This document shows positions 20,001 to 28,919 of a stretch of DNA of 46,382 bases, one piece after another (position 1 is the first letter of the stretch; every line of letters starts with the position of its first letter). Under the pieces are notes generated by a model. It saw only the letters and a list, made by a program, of their open reading frames with translations, was not told where the DNA came from and searched no databases. Source of the DNA: Spirochaetia bacterium (lineage in GTDB: Bacteria > Spirochaetota > Spirochaetia > JABMQR01); assembly GCA_021736525.1 (NCBI GenBank), contig JAIPFR010000004.1, positions 1 to 46,382 of the forward strand, read 5' to 3'. The translations under genes were made by a program, and so were the position numbers.

Positions 20001-20116
20001 GTTTCATTAAGCCATTGTATAAAAAGTTGATTCCCATGTTTGATTTTGGAGATTTCCACAATAGGAAGGTCATTCAGCAAATGGAAGAAATTGTTCATCA
20101 AAAGCTGTCAGATTAA
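17009..20116 (+). CDS. Multi-TM/GAF/PAS hybrid sensor histidine kinase with C-terminal GNAT (autoinducer-synthase/FeeM-like) domain
   Basis: About 9 hydrophobic segments at the N-terminus; PAS with [22 protein letters not shown]; H-box [20 protein letters not shown]; N-box [13 protein letters not shown]; G-boxes [35 protein letters not shown]; then [11 protein letters not shown]...[12 protein letters not shown]...[63 protein letters not shown]. Confidence 0.85.
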   Translation: [1035 protein letters not shown]

Positions 20117-20236
20117 GATCAAAATTGCCGGAGTCCCGCTTTTATGCTATATTATTAAAGGCAGGTGCGTTCGTGATAAACAATACTGAAAGCATTTGCA
20201 TATTATAATACTGCTTATTACAAGAGGCGGCCAAGC

Positions 20237-21004
20237 ATGCGAGGTTTTTATCTGCTGAAAAGAACTTATGGTAGAACACTGTATCTTCATCCTTTTCTTC
20301 AAAAAAAAGAGGTAGCGAAATGGGATAGCGATGAAGTTGTTACTACTGCTGTCTCGAGTGAAATCACCCAGAGTGAGAAAGATGATTATCTCTATGAACT
20401 TTACAAACAAATAGACCACGGGGTCGACAGCTGGATTCAGGAATTAAAATATATTCCACGACTGCTGAACTCTGCAGCTGCTTTTCTGGTGATCTACTTT
20501 TTTCTCTCTTTTGTAATTCGTGACCCCATTCCCGTATTGGATGAATTACTTGCGGCAACCGCTGGAGCAGCAGCTTTTTATTTATGGACTGCATCCAAAA
20601 ATCGGAAATCAGAAATTGCAATGAAAAAACGGATGGAATTGAAAACTCAGGCTGAGAAGGCGAATTTCATAGTGAATGACGCGCTTCACGAGCTTGAGAA
20701 CACTTTGCTTGAATATGATGAAATGCCGGCAATTACCTTGGCAGATAAGGTTTGCGGTGAAGAGGGGGGGCTTACATTACTTCCTTGGCATGGGTTAAAT
20801 ATGGAAGCAGCTGATTATATCGGAATTCTGCTCGAAAAAAATGAGCAGCAGAAAAAAATCCTTCGACGCTTACCCTCTGTCAATACCAGTAAAGAAATAA
20901 CCTCAATGTCAGCTCATCTGCTGCACCTGGCAGCCAGAAAAAAAATTGATCTGCCACTGATTGCTCTCTATTTATCAATCAATAGTGCGGCTTCAGAAGA
21001 ATAG
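20237..21004 (+). CDS. Uncharacterised membrane protein with a TM hairpin
   Basis: 255-aa ORF with two hydrophobic stretches (LLNSAAAFLVIYFFLSFVI; ELLAATAGAAAFYLW) and a charged helical C-terminal part; no family recognised. Confidence 0.65.
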   Translation: MRGFYLLKRTYGRTLYLHPFLQKKEVAKWDSDEVVTTAVSSEITQSEKDDYLYELYKQIDHGVDSWIQELKYIPRLLNSAAAFLVIYFFLSFVIRDPIPVLDELLAATAGAAAFYLWTASKNRKSEIAMKKRMELKTQAEKANFIVNDALHELENTLLEYDEMPAITLADKVCGEEGGLTLLPWHGLNMEAADYIGILLEKNEQQKKILRRLPSVNTSKEITSMSAHLLHLAARKKIDLPLIALYLSINSAASEE

Positions 21005-21091
21005 AATTAAGGGACTCAGTTTTTTTCCCATAATTTACTTTTTTTCTCTGGTTTTTGAATAAAAACTTCTTTTTTCAAAGTTTATTATACT

Positions 21092-22576
21092 ATGAGGAAA
21101 GAAGGTTTTTACTGGCATACTGATGCATTATTGATTTTAGCAGCTATTCTTGCCGCAGGGCATGAAGCGGTTATTCTATTTGCACCGACTGAGACTGCAG
21201 CTGTTCTGCTTTTAATCGATTCGGCCATGCTTATTGCGATATCAGTAATCCATGAAGGCAGAACCCTGAGAGTGTATCTGCTGCTTGCGATAGTGTTGCT
21301 GGCTTCTGCAGTATTGAACCGTGCTGAAACATCATCATTTCTATATATGGAAGATAGTTCTATTGAAACTGCTGCCTTTGATGAAGTGGCGGGTGTGCTC
21401 AGAGCTGATTCACAGTTCTTTTCTGGTGAAATGCAGATTGCCGAGATACGTATTACCCACCTCTATTCAACAAGTTATGAAATTGATCAGTCGGTTGACT
21501 GTAGGATTACAGCCATCTTTTATTCAGATAGTCGCTGGTTTCAAGGAGAACGGATACTCATGCAAGGGATATTCGGTGAAAATTCTGAAAAACCTTTGTT
21601 TTTCGGAAGTAAAATCTTTTTAATTCCTTCACAGTCGTCTATCGTAAATCTCTATGGATCATTCAGGAAAAAAGCTATTGAATATGTCTACGATCGTTTT
21701 TCAGACCTTTCCCCTTCGGCTGCTGAGTTGTCAGCAGCTCTTGTGATAGGCAGGAAGGAGAACCGCGCAAACCCGATTATGAAGCTTTTCAGAGAGGCAG
21801 GGGCTGCTCATCTGCTGGCTCTGTCCGGAATGCATCTGCAGTTTATCGGGGGGATGTTGACCTGGTTTTTTGGGAAATTCATGAGAGTATATCCTGCAAA
21901 ATTCTCTGTAACAGGATTTCTTTTACTGTTTGTCGGAATCGCAGGGGCTAATCCTTCGCTTCTCAGGGCTCTACTCCTTCACGTTGTTCTGTCCTTCTAT
22001 CGAAATCCTTATGACCCGCTTAAAATGCTTCGATCCTTGATAGGTGTATTTCTTTTGCAGGCAGCGATTCTTCCTCCGTCAACTGAGTCTGCGGGTTTTT
22101 TTCTCTCCTATGCTGCGCTGTTCGGGATTGGGGTATTATACCAAAGACTGGAGGGGCTTTTTCCAGGATGCTTACCAAAAATCATTCGAGCAGGAGCTGC
22201 TGCCTCCATTGCCGCATCGGGGGGGGCGGCTTTTTTGCTGATAGGCTTTTTCGGAGAAATATACTTGATGGGTCCAGTTTCTTCAATAATAGTAACGTTT
22301 CCGGTGATTCTGTTTATGGGATTGAGCATGTTGTATTTAGTGCCGCTTCCTCATTGGCTTATGCTTTCAATTGGCAGTCTTTTAGAGCTTATCTATCAGT
22401 TTATCGAAAAAATTGTTTTTACTATAAGCATGGGTCCGGTAATGCTGATACCTGCTGATCGGAGGGTCGCTGCATCAATTGGAGCACTGGTATTGACTTT
22501 CCTGTTATTGACCGTCTTCCTTGCAATTGAGTATGCTGTCCAAAGCAAAGGAGAAGGCTGCAAAAAAAATGAATAA
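21092..22576 (+). CDS. comEC: ComEC/Rec2-type DNA uptake channel protein, without an evident metallo-beta-lactamase domain
   Basis: ALVIGRKENRANPIMKLFREAGAAHLLALSGMHLQFIGGML is the Competence-domain signature; OB-like N-terminal segment; ORF ends after the TM block. Confidence 0.82.
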   Translation: MRKEGFYWHTDALLILAAILAAGHEAVILFAPTETAAVLLLIDSAMLIAISVIHEGRTLRVYLLLAIVLLASAVLNRAETSSFLYMEDSSIETAAFDEVAGVLRADSQFFSGEMQIAEIRITHLYSTSYEIDQSVDCRITAIFYSDSRWFQGERILMQGIFGENSEKPLFFGSKIFLIPSQSSIVNLYGSFRKKAIEYVYDRFSDLSPSAAELSAALVIGRKENRANPIMKLFREAGAAHLLALSGMHLQFIGGMLTWFFGKFMRVYPAKFSVTGFLLLFVGIAGANPSLLRALLLHVVLSFYRNPYDPLKMLRSLIGVFLLQAAILPPSTESAGFFLSYAALFGIGVLYQRLEGLFPGCLPKIIRAGAAASIAASGGAAFLLIGFFGEIYLMGPVSSIIVTFPVILFMGLSMLYLVPLPHWLMLSIGSLLELIYQFIEKIVFTISMGPVMLIPADRRVAASIGALVLTFLLLTVFLAIEYAVQSKGEGCKKNE

Positions 22577-23453
22577 TTCGGTAAATTACGACTCAGCGTC
22601 ATCCATAAGCTTTCTGCTGAAGGAAAGGCAGCTGAGTATGTCAAAAAGATTTGGTCAGAATTTTCTCATATCTCCTTCTGCCCGAAAGCACATCATCGCT
22701 GCCCTTGATCTTGACAGCATGCAAACCGGGGGAATTGTCTGGGAAATCGGGCCGGGCATTGGTGCTATGACTTTCATGCTTCTCAATATGGCGATTAAAA
22801 CCACAGCGTTTGAAATTGACCATGGTTTCTGTACCCTTCTGAAAGATATGTTCGGGGGCAATGATTTATTTTCTCTTGTTGAAGGTGATTTTTTCAAGAC
22901 ATGGGAAATACGGTATCGGGAATTTGAACAACCAGCGAGGATTATGGGCAACCTGCCGTATAATGTCGGGACAATAATGATTGCAGCTCTCCTGGAGGCT
23001 CAATGTCTGCCCCGAAGGATGGTTTTTACCCTTCAGAAGGAAGTTGCTCAAAGAATTACTGCAATTCCGGGGACAAAAAGCTATTCAGCTTTTTCCCTGC
23101 TCTGCAGCATTGACTATTCTGTTGAGCATCTTGCTGACTTGAAACCGGGGAATTTTTATCCCCGGCCCGATGTTGTCTCGTCAATTGTTGTTTTTGAAAA
23201 ACGTGACCAGCCTCTCGTCTGTGAAGAATACCGTTCAATGTTCATAGAAATAGCCCGGGATCTTTTCCGGACAAGGCGAAAAACAATAAAAAACAACTTG
23301 CTGCATGGTAAATCATTGTCTCACCTTGAACGGAAAGAGATTGAAAGAATTCTTGCCGAATCCGGCGTACCCGAAAACGAAAGAGGCGAAAACCTTACTC
23401 TCAGTCAAATCTATCGGATTGCCAGAAATGCAGGAAAAAAGTTGACCGGCTGA
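22569..23453 (+). CDS. rsmA: 16S rRNA (adenine1518-N6/adenine1519-N6)-dimethyltransferase
   Basis: FGQNFLISPSARKHII, VWEIGPGIGAMTFMLL, MGNLPYNVGTIMIAALLEA; ATG 22569 overlaps the comEC stop. Confidence 0.92.
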   Translation: MNNSVNYDSASSISFLLKERQLSMSKRFGQNFLISPSARKHIIAALDLDSMQTGGIVWEIGPGIGAMTFMLLNMAIKTTAFEIDHGFCTLLKDMFGGNDLFSLVEGDFFKTWEIRYREFEQPARIMGNLPYNVGTIMIAALLEAQCLPRRMVFTLQKEVAQRITAIPGTKSYSAFSLLCSIDYSVEHLADLKPGNFYPRPDVVSSIVVFEKRDQPLVCEEYRSMFIEIARDLFRTRRKTIKNNLLHGKSLSHLERKEIERILAESGVPENERGENLTLSQIYRIARNAGKKLTG

Positions 23454-23536
23454 ACAACTTTCTTGCAGGAAACTTCAGTTGGGCACTGTGAGCCGTTAGC
23501 CATAGCCAACCAGAGATGCTCCTTTCCTGGATTAGG

Positions 23537-24538
23537 CTATTTGCTGCTTGACTGAGCCAGCGTCATTGCGGAAGTTACGACTATATCATCGACACTGCAG
23601 CCGCGAGACAGGTCGCTTACCGGCTTTGCAAACCCCTGCAGAACCGGGCCATAGGCTTCGGCCCCGGCGAAACGCTGAACCAGTTTATATCCGATATTTC
23701 CCGACTGCAGATCCGGAAATATCAGCACATTGGCTTTTCCGGCAACGGGTGAACCAGGGGCTTTTTTATCTCCCACAGAAGGTACGACAGCAGCATCAAG
23801 CTGAAGCTCCCCATCACAGCAGATATCAGGCCGCTTAGCTTTAAGGAGTTCATATGCAGTGATAACCTTATCTGCAGCAGGATGGGAGGCTGACCCTTTA
23901 GTGGAAAAAGAGAGAAAAGCTGTTATCGGCTCTGCATCAAGGAAGATTCGACAGGAATCGGAAGCAGCTTCAGCGATTTCAGCAAGCTGTTCTGCTGTAG
24001 GATCCGGAATTGTTGCGCAGTCAGAAAAAATAAAATTGCCGCCAGCTCCTAAATCAGTTTTGTCAGTGGCCATAATAAATGAAGAAGAAGCATAGTTCGT
24101 TCCAGGTTTTGTTTTGATTATGGTGAATGCGGCAACAAGAACATTCCCAGTAGAATTTTCTGCTCCAGCTACCATTCCATCAGCATCTCCAAGGCGAACA
24201 GTCATAGCTCCCCATTTAAGCGGGTCAATAATCTGATGATAGGCATCTTCTTCAGTCAGACCTTTATGCTTTCTGAGATATGCATATTCAGCAGCATAGC
24301 GAGTTCGATCAACTGATGTTCCGGGATTTATTATTTCGATGCCGCTGAGATCAATTCCGACTTCTTTTGCTGCGGTGCTGACGCGGGAAGGATTGCCTAA
24401 GAGGATTACTTTTACGGCAATTTGCTCATCAAGAATAATTCTGGAAGCTGCCAGTGTCCGGGGTTCGGTTCCTTCGGGAAGTATGAGTGTCCGTTTCATA
24501 TCCCGGGCTTTGTTTTTCATTTTTTCTGCGAATGTCAT
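23537..24538 (-). CDS. pta: Phosphate acetyltransferase
   Basis: LILPEGTEPRTLAASRII, GAENSTGNVLVAAFTIIKTKPGTNYASSSFIM, NVLIFPDLQSGNIGYKLVQRFAGAEAYGPVLQGFAKPVSDLSRGCSVDDIV. Confidence 0.93.
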   Translation of the reverse strand: MTFAEKMKNKARDMKRTLILPEGTEPRTLAASRIILDEQIAVKVILLGNPSRVSTAAKEVGIDLSGIEIINPGTSVDRTRYAAEYAYLRKHKGLTEEDAYHQIIDPLKWGAMTVRLGDADGMVAGAENSTGNVLVAAFTIIKTKPGTNYASSSFIMATDKTDLGAGGNFIFSDCATIPDPTAEQLAEIAEAASDSCRIFLDAEPITAFLSFSTKGSASHPAADKVITAYELLKAKRPDICCDGELQLDAAVVPSVGDKKAPGSPVAGKANVLIFPDLQSGNIGYKLVQRFAGAEAYGPVLQGFAKPVSDLSRGCSVDDIVVTSAMTLAQSSSK

Positions 24539-24771
24539 GCGTAACTCCTGTCAGTAGGTGGAGGGTATTTACAGATGCAGGCAGGTTCACTTATAAATCT
24601 GTTTATTAACCAGAAATGAAATATTGAGGAATATGCACTGCAACCACAGCAACCCTACCATAATTCGCTGCTAATGTCAGCATGAAAAAGGGAGCATTAT
24701 ACACTAAAATTCAGACAAGGCTTTCCTGCCGGCATCTTGCGGCTTGCGGCATAATTCATTATTATTGGCTC

Positions 24772-25509
24772 ATGAAAATTGGCGTCTACGGACTCGGTAG
24801 ATTCGGGTATTTCTGGTCAAAGGTTTTAGCCGAACAGCATACCGTTTTAGCATATAATCGCTCACAAGACAAATCAGCCCCGGAAAAGGTTTCACGGTGT
24901 TCTCTAGAAGAACTGCTCACCTGTGAAGCTATATTTATATGTGTTTCAATATCTGCTTTCAAAAATGTTCTGGAATCGCTGGCTTCCAAGATCAGGCCGG
25001 GGACCCTCATAATTGATACTTGTTCTGTTAAAACGTATCCGGTTGCTCTCATGAGTGAAATTCTTGCACCGGACGTTCAATTTCTTGCAACGCATCCTAT
25101 GTTTGGACCGGATTCGGGCAAGAACGGGACAGCAGGACTGCCGTTAGTTTTTTCTTCCGGCAGGTTAGATCAAGACACCCGAAACAAATGGCTGAGCTTT
25201 TTCAGGGAATTCAAACTTGACGTAATTGAAATGACTCCCGAGGAACATGATCGTGAGGCTGCTTTTACTCAAGGCATAACCCATTTTGTAGGACGGGTCC
25301 TTGATAAACTCCACCTTGAAAAGAGCAGGATCGGAACTGTAGGATATCGAAATCTGCTGGAAATAGTGGAGCAGACCTGTAACGACCCTCTGCAGCTGTT
25401 TTTTGACTTGCAGCGCTATAACCCTTTTACCCATGACATGCGGATGCAGCTTAAAAATTCAATTGAGCAAACAATGGACCTGCTTTCCCAGGCTGATTCG
25501 GGGGAATAA
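24772..25509 (+). CDS. Prephenate/arogenate dehydrogenase family protein
   Basis: MKIGVYGLGRFGYFWSKVLAEQHTVLAYNRS; IDTCSVKTYPVALM; FLATHPMFGPDSG. Likely ATG at 24772; the listed ORF extends upstream to 24682. Confidence 0.85.
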   Translation: MKIGVYGLGRFGYFWSKVLAEQHTVLAYNRSQDKSAPEKVSRCSLEELLTCEAIFICVSISAFKNVLESLASKIRPGTLIIDTCSVKTYPVALMSEILAPDVQFLATHPMFGPDSGKNGTAGLPLVFSSGRLDQDTRNKWLSFFREFKLDVIEMTPEEHDREAAFTQGITHFVGRVLDKLHLEKSRIGTVGYRNLLEIVEQTCNDPLQLFFDLQRYNPFTHDMRMQLKNSIEQTMDLLSQADSGE

Positions 25510-25510
25510 A

Positions 25511-26884
25511 TTGTTAAGAACAGCAGTCTATACTCTCGGATGCAAGCTTAATCAGTGTGAAAGCGAAGCCTTGGCAGATGCATTCAGCGCTAATGGCTTT
25601 CAAATTGTCACACACACAGATCCTGCAGATTTGTACATTGTAAATACCTGTACTGTGACTACAAAAGCAGAGCAGAAAGCCAGGAGAATGATAAGAAAAT
25701 TTGCTTCAGCTCAGAATGCCCCTTTAGTCATCATAACAGGGTGCTATGCTGAAATGGATCCAGATGATCTGAAAAAACTTCCTGGATCCATCATGATTGT
25801 ACCGCTTATCCGCAAACCGGCAATTCTTCAGCTTCCACAGTTAATAAAAGTACAAATGGAAGCAGGTTTGACGCTCGCAGAAGCAGCAACCCAATGGGCT
25901 GCTGAGCCGTTTGGGTCTGATGCTGATGCAGCTATGCAGCCGGCAAACCCTTTCAGCTATAAAGCAGTCACATTTCAGTATCATGCGCGGGCTTTTCTAA
26001 AGATTGAAGACGGCTGTGATAATTCGTGCTCCTATTGCCGGGTAACTCTCGCGCGGGGAAAAGCTGTAAGCTTGAATCAGGATGAGGCCGTTAACCGTGC
26101 CCTGGATCTTGAAAGGCGAGGTTACCGGGAAATTGTATTAACCGGAGTAAATATTACAGCATACAGATCGCAGGGAGAGGGATTGGAGGGGCTGCTGCGA
26201 GTTCTTCTTGGAAAACTCAGTACAGCGCGGATTCGCTTGTCTTCACTTGAGCCTGACATGATTACTGATGACCTTTCAGAACTCTGCGGACATCCGCTCG
26301 TACAGCCTCATTTCCATATTCCCGTTCAGTCCGGTTCCGATCGGATTATTCGTTCAGTCAATAGAAATTATACGACGCGAGATATTACCGCAGCAGTTAC
26401 CAGGCTGCGAGCCGTTAAAGATGATCCTTTCATAGCCGCCGATATTATCGCAGGTTTGCCTACTGAGCAGGATAAGGATGCAGCGGATACTTTTGCACTT
26501 ATGAGAACGCTGGATTTTTCTCAAATACATGTTTTTCCCTTTTCTCCAAGGCCGGGAACTGATCTCTATGAAGTCGGGAATCGGGTCCCTGAATTTATTC
26601 GGGATAAACGGGCAGCAGAACTCAGACAGCTTTCCATGCAGCAGCATGCTGCTTATCTCGAGCGGTGGAAGGGAAAAGTTGTTAATGTTCTTCTCGAGCA
26701 GGAGAAAAACGGGTATTGGACAGGACTTTCCGGCAATTATCTCCATTTGCAGATTCTCGGAGTCCCTGAAACCGGACAGGCCGTCAGAGGCCGAGTATGC
26801 AGGGCTGTTATGGATACTGATCGGGGCGGTAAATGCTGTTCTGGTAAACCTGCAGGAGCTTCATTTGTCGATTTTTCAGATTGA
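25511..26884 (+). CDS. mtaB: tRNA (t6A37-C2)-methylthiotransferase MtaB-like radical SAM enzyme
   Basis: LRTAVYTLGCKLNQCESEALADAF, radical SAM EDGCDNSCSYCRVTLARG, ITGCYAEMDP; probable TTG start at 25511. Confidence 0.88.
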   Translation: MLRTAVYTLGCKLNQCESEALADAFSANGFQIVTHTDPADLYIVNTCTVTTKAEQKARRMIRKFASAQNAPLVIITGCYAEMDPDDLKKLPGSIMIVPLIRKPAILQLPQLIKVQMEAGLTLAEAATQWAAEPFGSDADAAMQPANPFSYKAVTFQYHARAFLKIEDGCDNSCSYCRVTLARGKAVSLNQDEAVNRALDLERRGYREIVLTGVNITAYRSQGEGLEGLLRVLLGKLSTARIRLSSLEPDMITDDLSELCGHPLVQPHFHIPVQSGSDRIIRSVNRNYTTRDITAAVTRLRAVKDDPFIAADIIAGLPTEQDKDAADTFALMRTLDFSQIHVFPFSPRPGTDLYEVGNRVPEFIRDKRAAELRQLSMQQHAAYLERWKGKVVNVLLEQEKNGYWTGLSGNYLHLQILGVPETGQAVRGRVCRAVMDTDRGGKCCSGKPAGASFVDFSD

Positions 26885-27029
26885 AGAGGCGATTTTTTAA
26901 TATAAGAAATACAATAAAATTGACAGGTATCCGATAAGTGATAATTCTTTTTGAACAGCAGGTGATTGAAACCGGGCGCTGTTTCATATAGTCTTTAACC
27001 AATTTCATTAATCTAACAGGATAAATTTT

Positions 27030-28805
27030 ATGAACAGCATTAAAAAGAGATGGGAAGCGGTAATTGCCAAAGCGCTGGCTTCCTATGCAGAATCACTGGA
27101 AATCAATCCTTCAGTTCTTGATACGGTGCAGTTGGTTATTCAGGTTCCCCCAAAACCGGAACTGGGTGATTTTGCCCTCCCTCTTTTTCCCCTGGCAAAA
27201 ATCTTCCGGAAGTCACCGCAAGAAATAGCTGGGAAAATTGCTGTCCTGATGAATGAGATGGAGGAGATTCCAGCCGGGGCAGTACTGGCGGAGGGGCCGT
27301 ACCTGAACATGTATGTGAATCTCAGCAGGGACGCAGAGCGGGTCTGCAAAGAAATAGCAGATAAAGGGAGTCGCTACGGCTGCAGCCGTTCAATGGAGGG
27401 GGAAAAAGTAATGATAGAATTTTCCTGTCCGAACACAAACAAGCCTCTGCACCTTGGCCATTTGCGAAATGATTCAATCGGCATGAGTACTGCAGCAGTA
27501 CTTGAAGCAAATGGGGCAGTGGTCAGGAAGGTTAATCTTATCAATGATCGGGGTGTCCATATATGCAAGTCAATGCTTGCTTATGAAAAATTTTCTGACG
27601 GTGCAACACCTCAGTCAACAGGGATTAAGAGCGATCATTTTGTGGGAAACTATTACGTGAAGTTTAATACATGGGCAAAAGAGCATAAGGATGCTGAAAA
27701 ATCAGCCCAGGAGCTTCTGGTAAAGTGGGAGCAGAACGATGAGGAAACAGTAAAACTCTGGTCACTAATGAATAAATGGGCAATAGACGGCATTTTTGAA
27801 ACTTATGCCAGAACCGGGGTGATCTTTGATGATATCTATTATGAGAGCAAAACTTACACGCTTGGTAAAGAGCTGGTATACAGAGGGCTCGAAAGTCAAG
27901 TCTTCTACCGTGAGGAAGATGGTTCTGTCTGGGTAGATATGGAGGAGATTGGGCTTGATAAGAAGGTATTGCTTCGGAGTGACGGAACGACCCTCTATTT
28001 GACACAGGATTTAGGAACGGCAGTAGCCCGTCATGAGGACTGGCCGTTCGATAAGCTGATTTATGTTGTCGGCTCGGAGCAGCAGTATCATTTCAAGGTG
28101 TTGTTTCATGTACTCCGGAAGTTGGGAATAACCTGGGCTGAAAACCTCTATCATCTCTCTTACGGCATGGTTAATTTACCTGAAGGGAAAATGAAATCCC
28201 GTGAAGGAACTGTGGTGGATGCCGATGACTTAATTAAAACACTTACCGAACTTGCCCGATTGGAAATAATTGAGAAAAATCGTCAGGATGAGGTTGAAGA
28301 TCTTGACGGAACAGCAGCCGCAATTGCACAGGCGGCCCTGAATTACTATTTGCTCCAAGTAAGTCCGGCAAAGGATATGATTTTCAATCCTGCAGAATCC
28401 ATCGCTTTTAATGGCAATACTGGTCCTTACCTCCAATATATGGGAGCCAGGATTTCAAGTATGTTGAGAAAGTATGACACCCTTCACGATGGAAGTCAAA
28501 AAAGAGATTCCATTGTTTTTAATGCTGAGCTGCTTAATCTTCAGGAGGAGCATCAACTGATAAAGCAGGTTCTTCTTTTTCCTGATGTTGTCGAGCAGGC
28601 TGGCAAAGAACTTAATCCAACGGTTATTTCTGCTTATCTGTATGAATTATCCCGCTTGTACAGCAAGTACTATCATGATCACCAGATTTTACGTGCCGGT
28701 AGCGACAGTTTGACTTTTGCCCGGGTTGTATTATCTGAAATGGTGCTTCAGGTCCTTAAAAACGCCTTTGCATTAATAGGAATTCCCTTTTTGGAGAAGA
28801 TGTAG
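27030..28805 (+). CDS. argS: Arginyl-tRNA synthetase
   Basis: FSCPNTNKPLHLGHLRNDSIG (HIGH-like), GMVNLPEGKMKSREGTVVDADDL. Confidence 0.95.
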   Translation: MNSIKKRWEAVIAKALASYAESLEINPSVLDTVQLVIQVPPKPELGDFALPLFPLAKIFRKSPQEIAGKIAVLMNEMEEIPAGAVLAEGPYLNMYVNLSRDAERVCKEIADKGSRYGCSRSMEGEKVMIEFSCPNTNKPLHLGHLRNDSIGMSTAAVLEANGAVVRKVNLINDRGVHICKSMLAYEKFSDGATPQSTGIKSDHFVGNYYVKFNTWAKEHKDAEKSAQELLVKWEQNDEETVKLWSLMNKWAIDGIFETYARTGVIFDDIYYESKTYTLGKELVYRGLESQVFYREEDGSVWVDMEEIGLDKKVLLRSDGTTLYLTQDLGTAVARHEDWPFDKLIYVVGSEQQYHFKVLFHVLRKLGITWAENLYHLSYGMVNLPEGKMKSREGTVVDADDLIKTLTELARLEIIEKNRQDEVEDLDGTAAAIAQAALNYYLLQVSPAKDMIFNPAESIAFNGNTGPYLQYMGARISSMLRKYDTLHDGSQKRDSIVFNAELLNLQEEHQLIKQVLLFPDVVEQAGKELNPTVISAYLYELSRLYSKYYHDHQILRAGSDSLTFARVVLSEMVLQVLKNAFALIGIPFLEKM

Positions 28806-28919
28806 CTGCAGATTTTTTATTGGATCGGAATGTGAGTATTGACCTGTTTGATGCCATATGATATAAGGTATCCTGCAAAACAAATGACAGGTACAAATAA
28901 AGATAAGGATGTAGTGTTC

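Noticed and set aside
21055-21095. TATACT -10-like hexamer abutting the comEC start codon, possible leaderless promoter
   Set aside because: No matching -35 element at proper spacing in this A/T-rich stretch; the true start codon may also be elsewhere.
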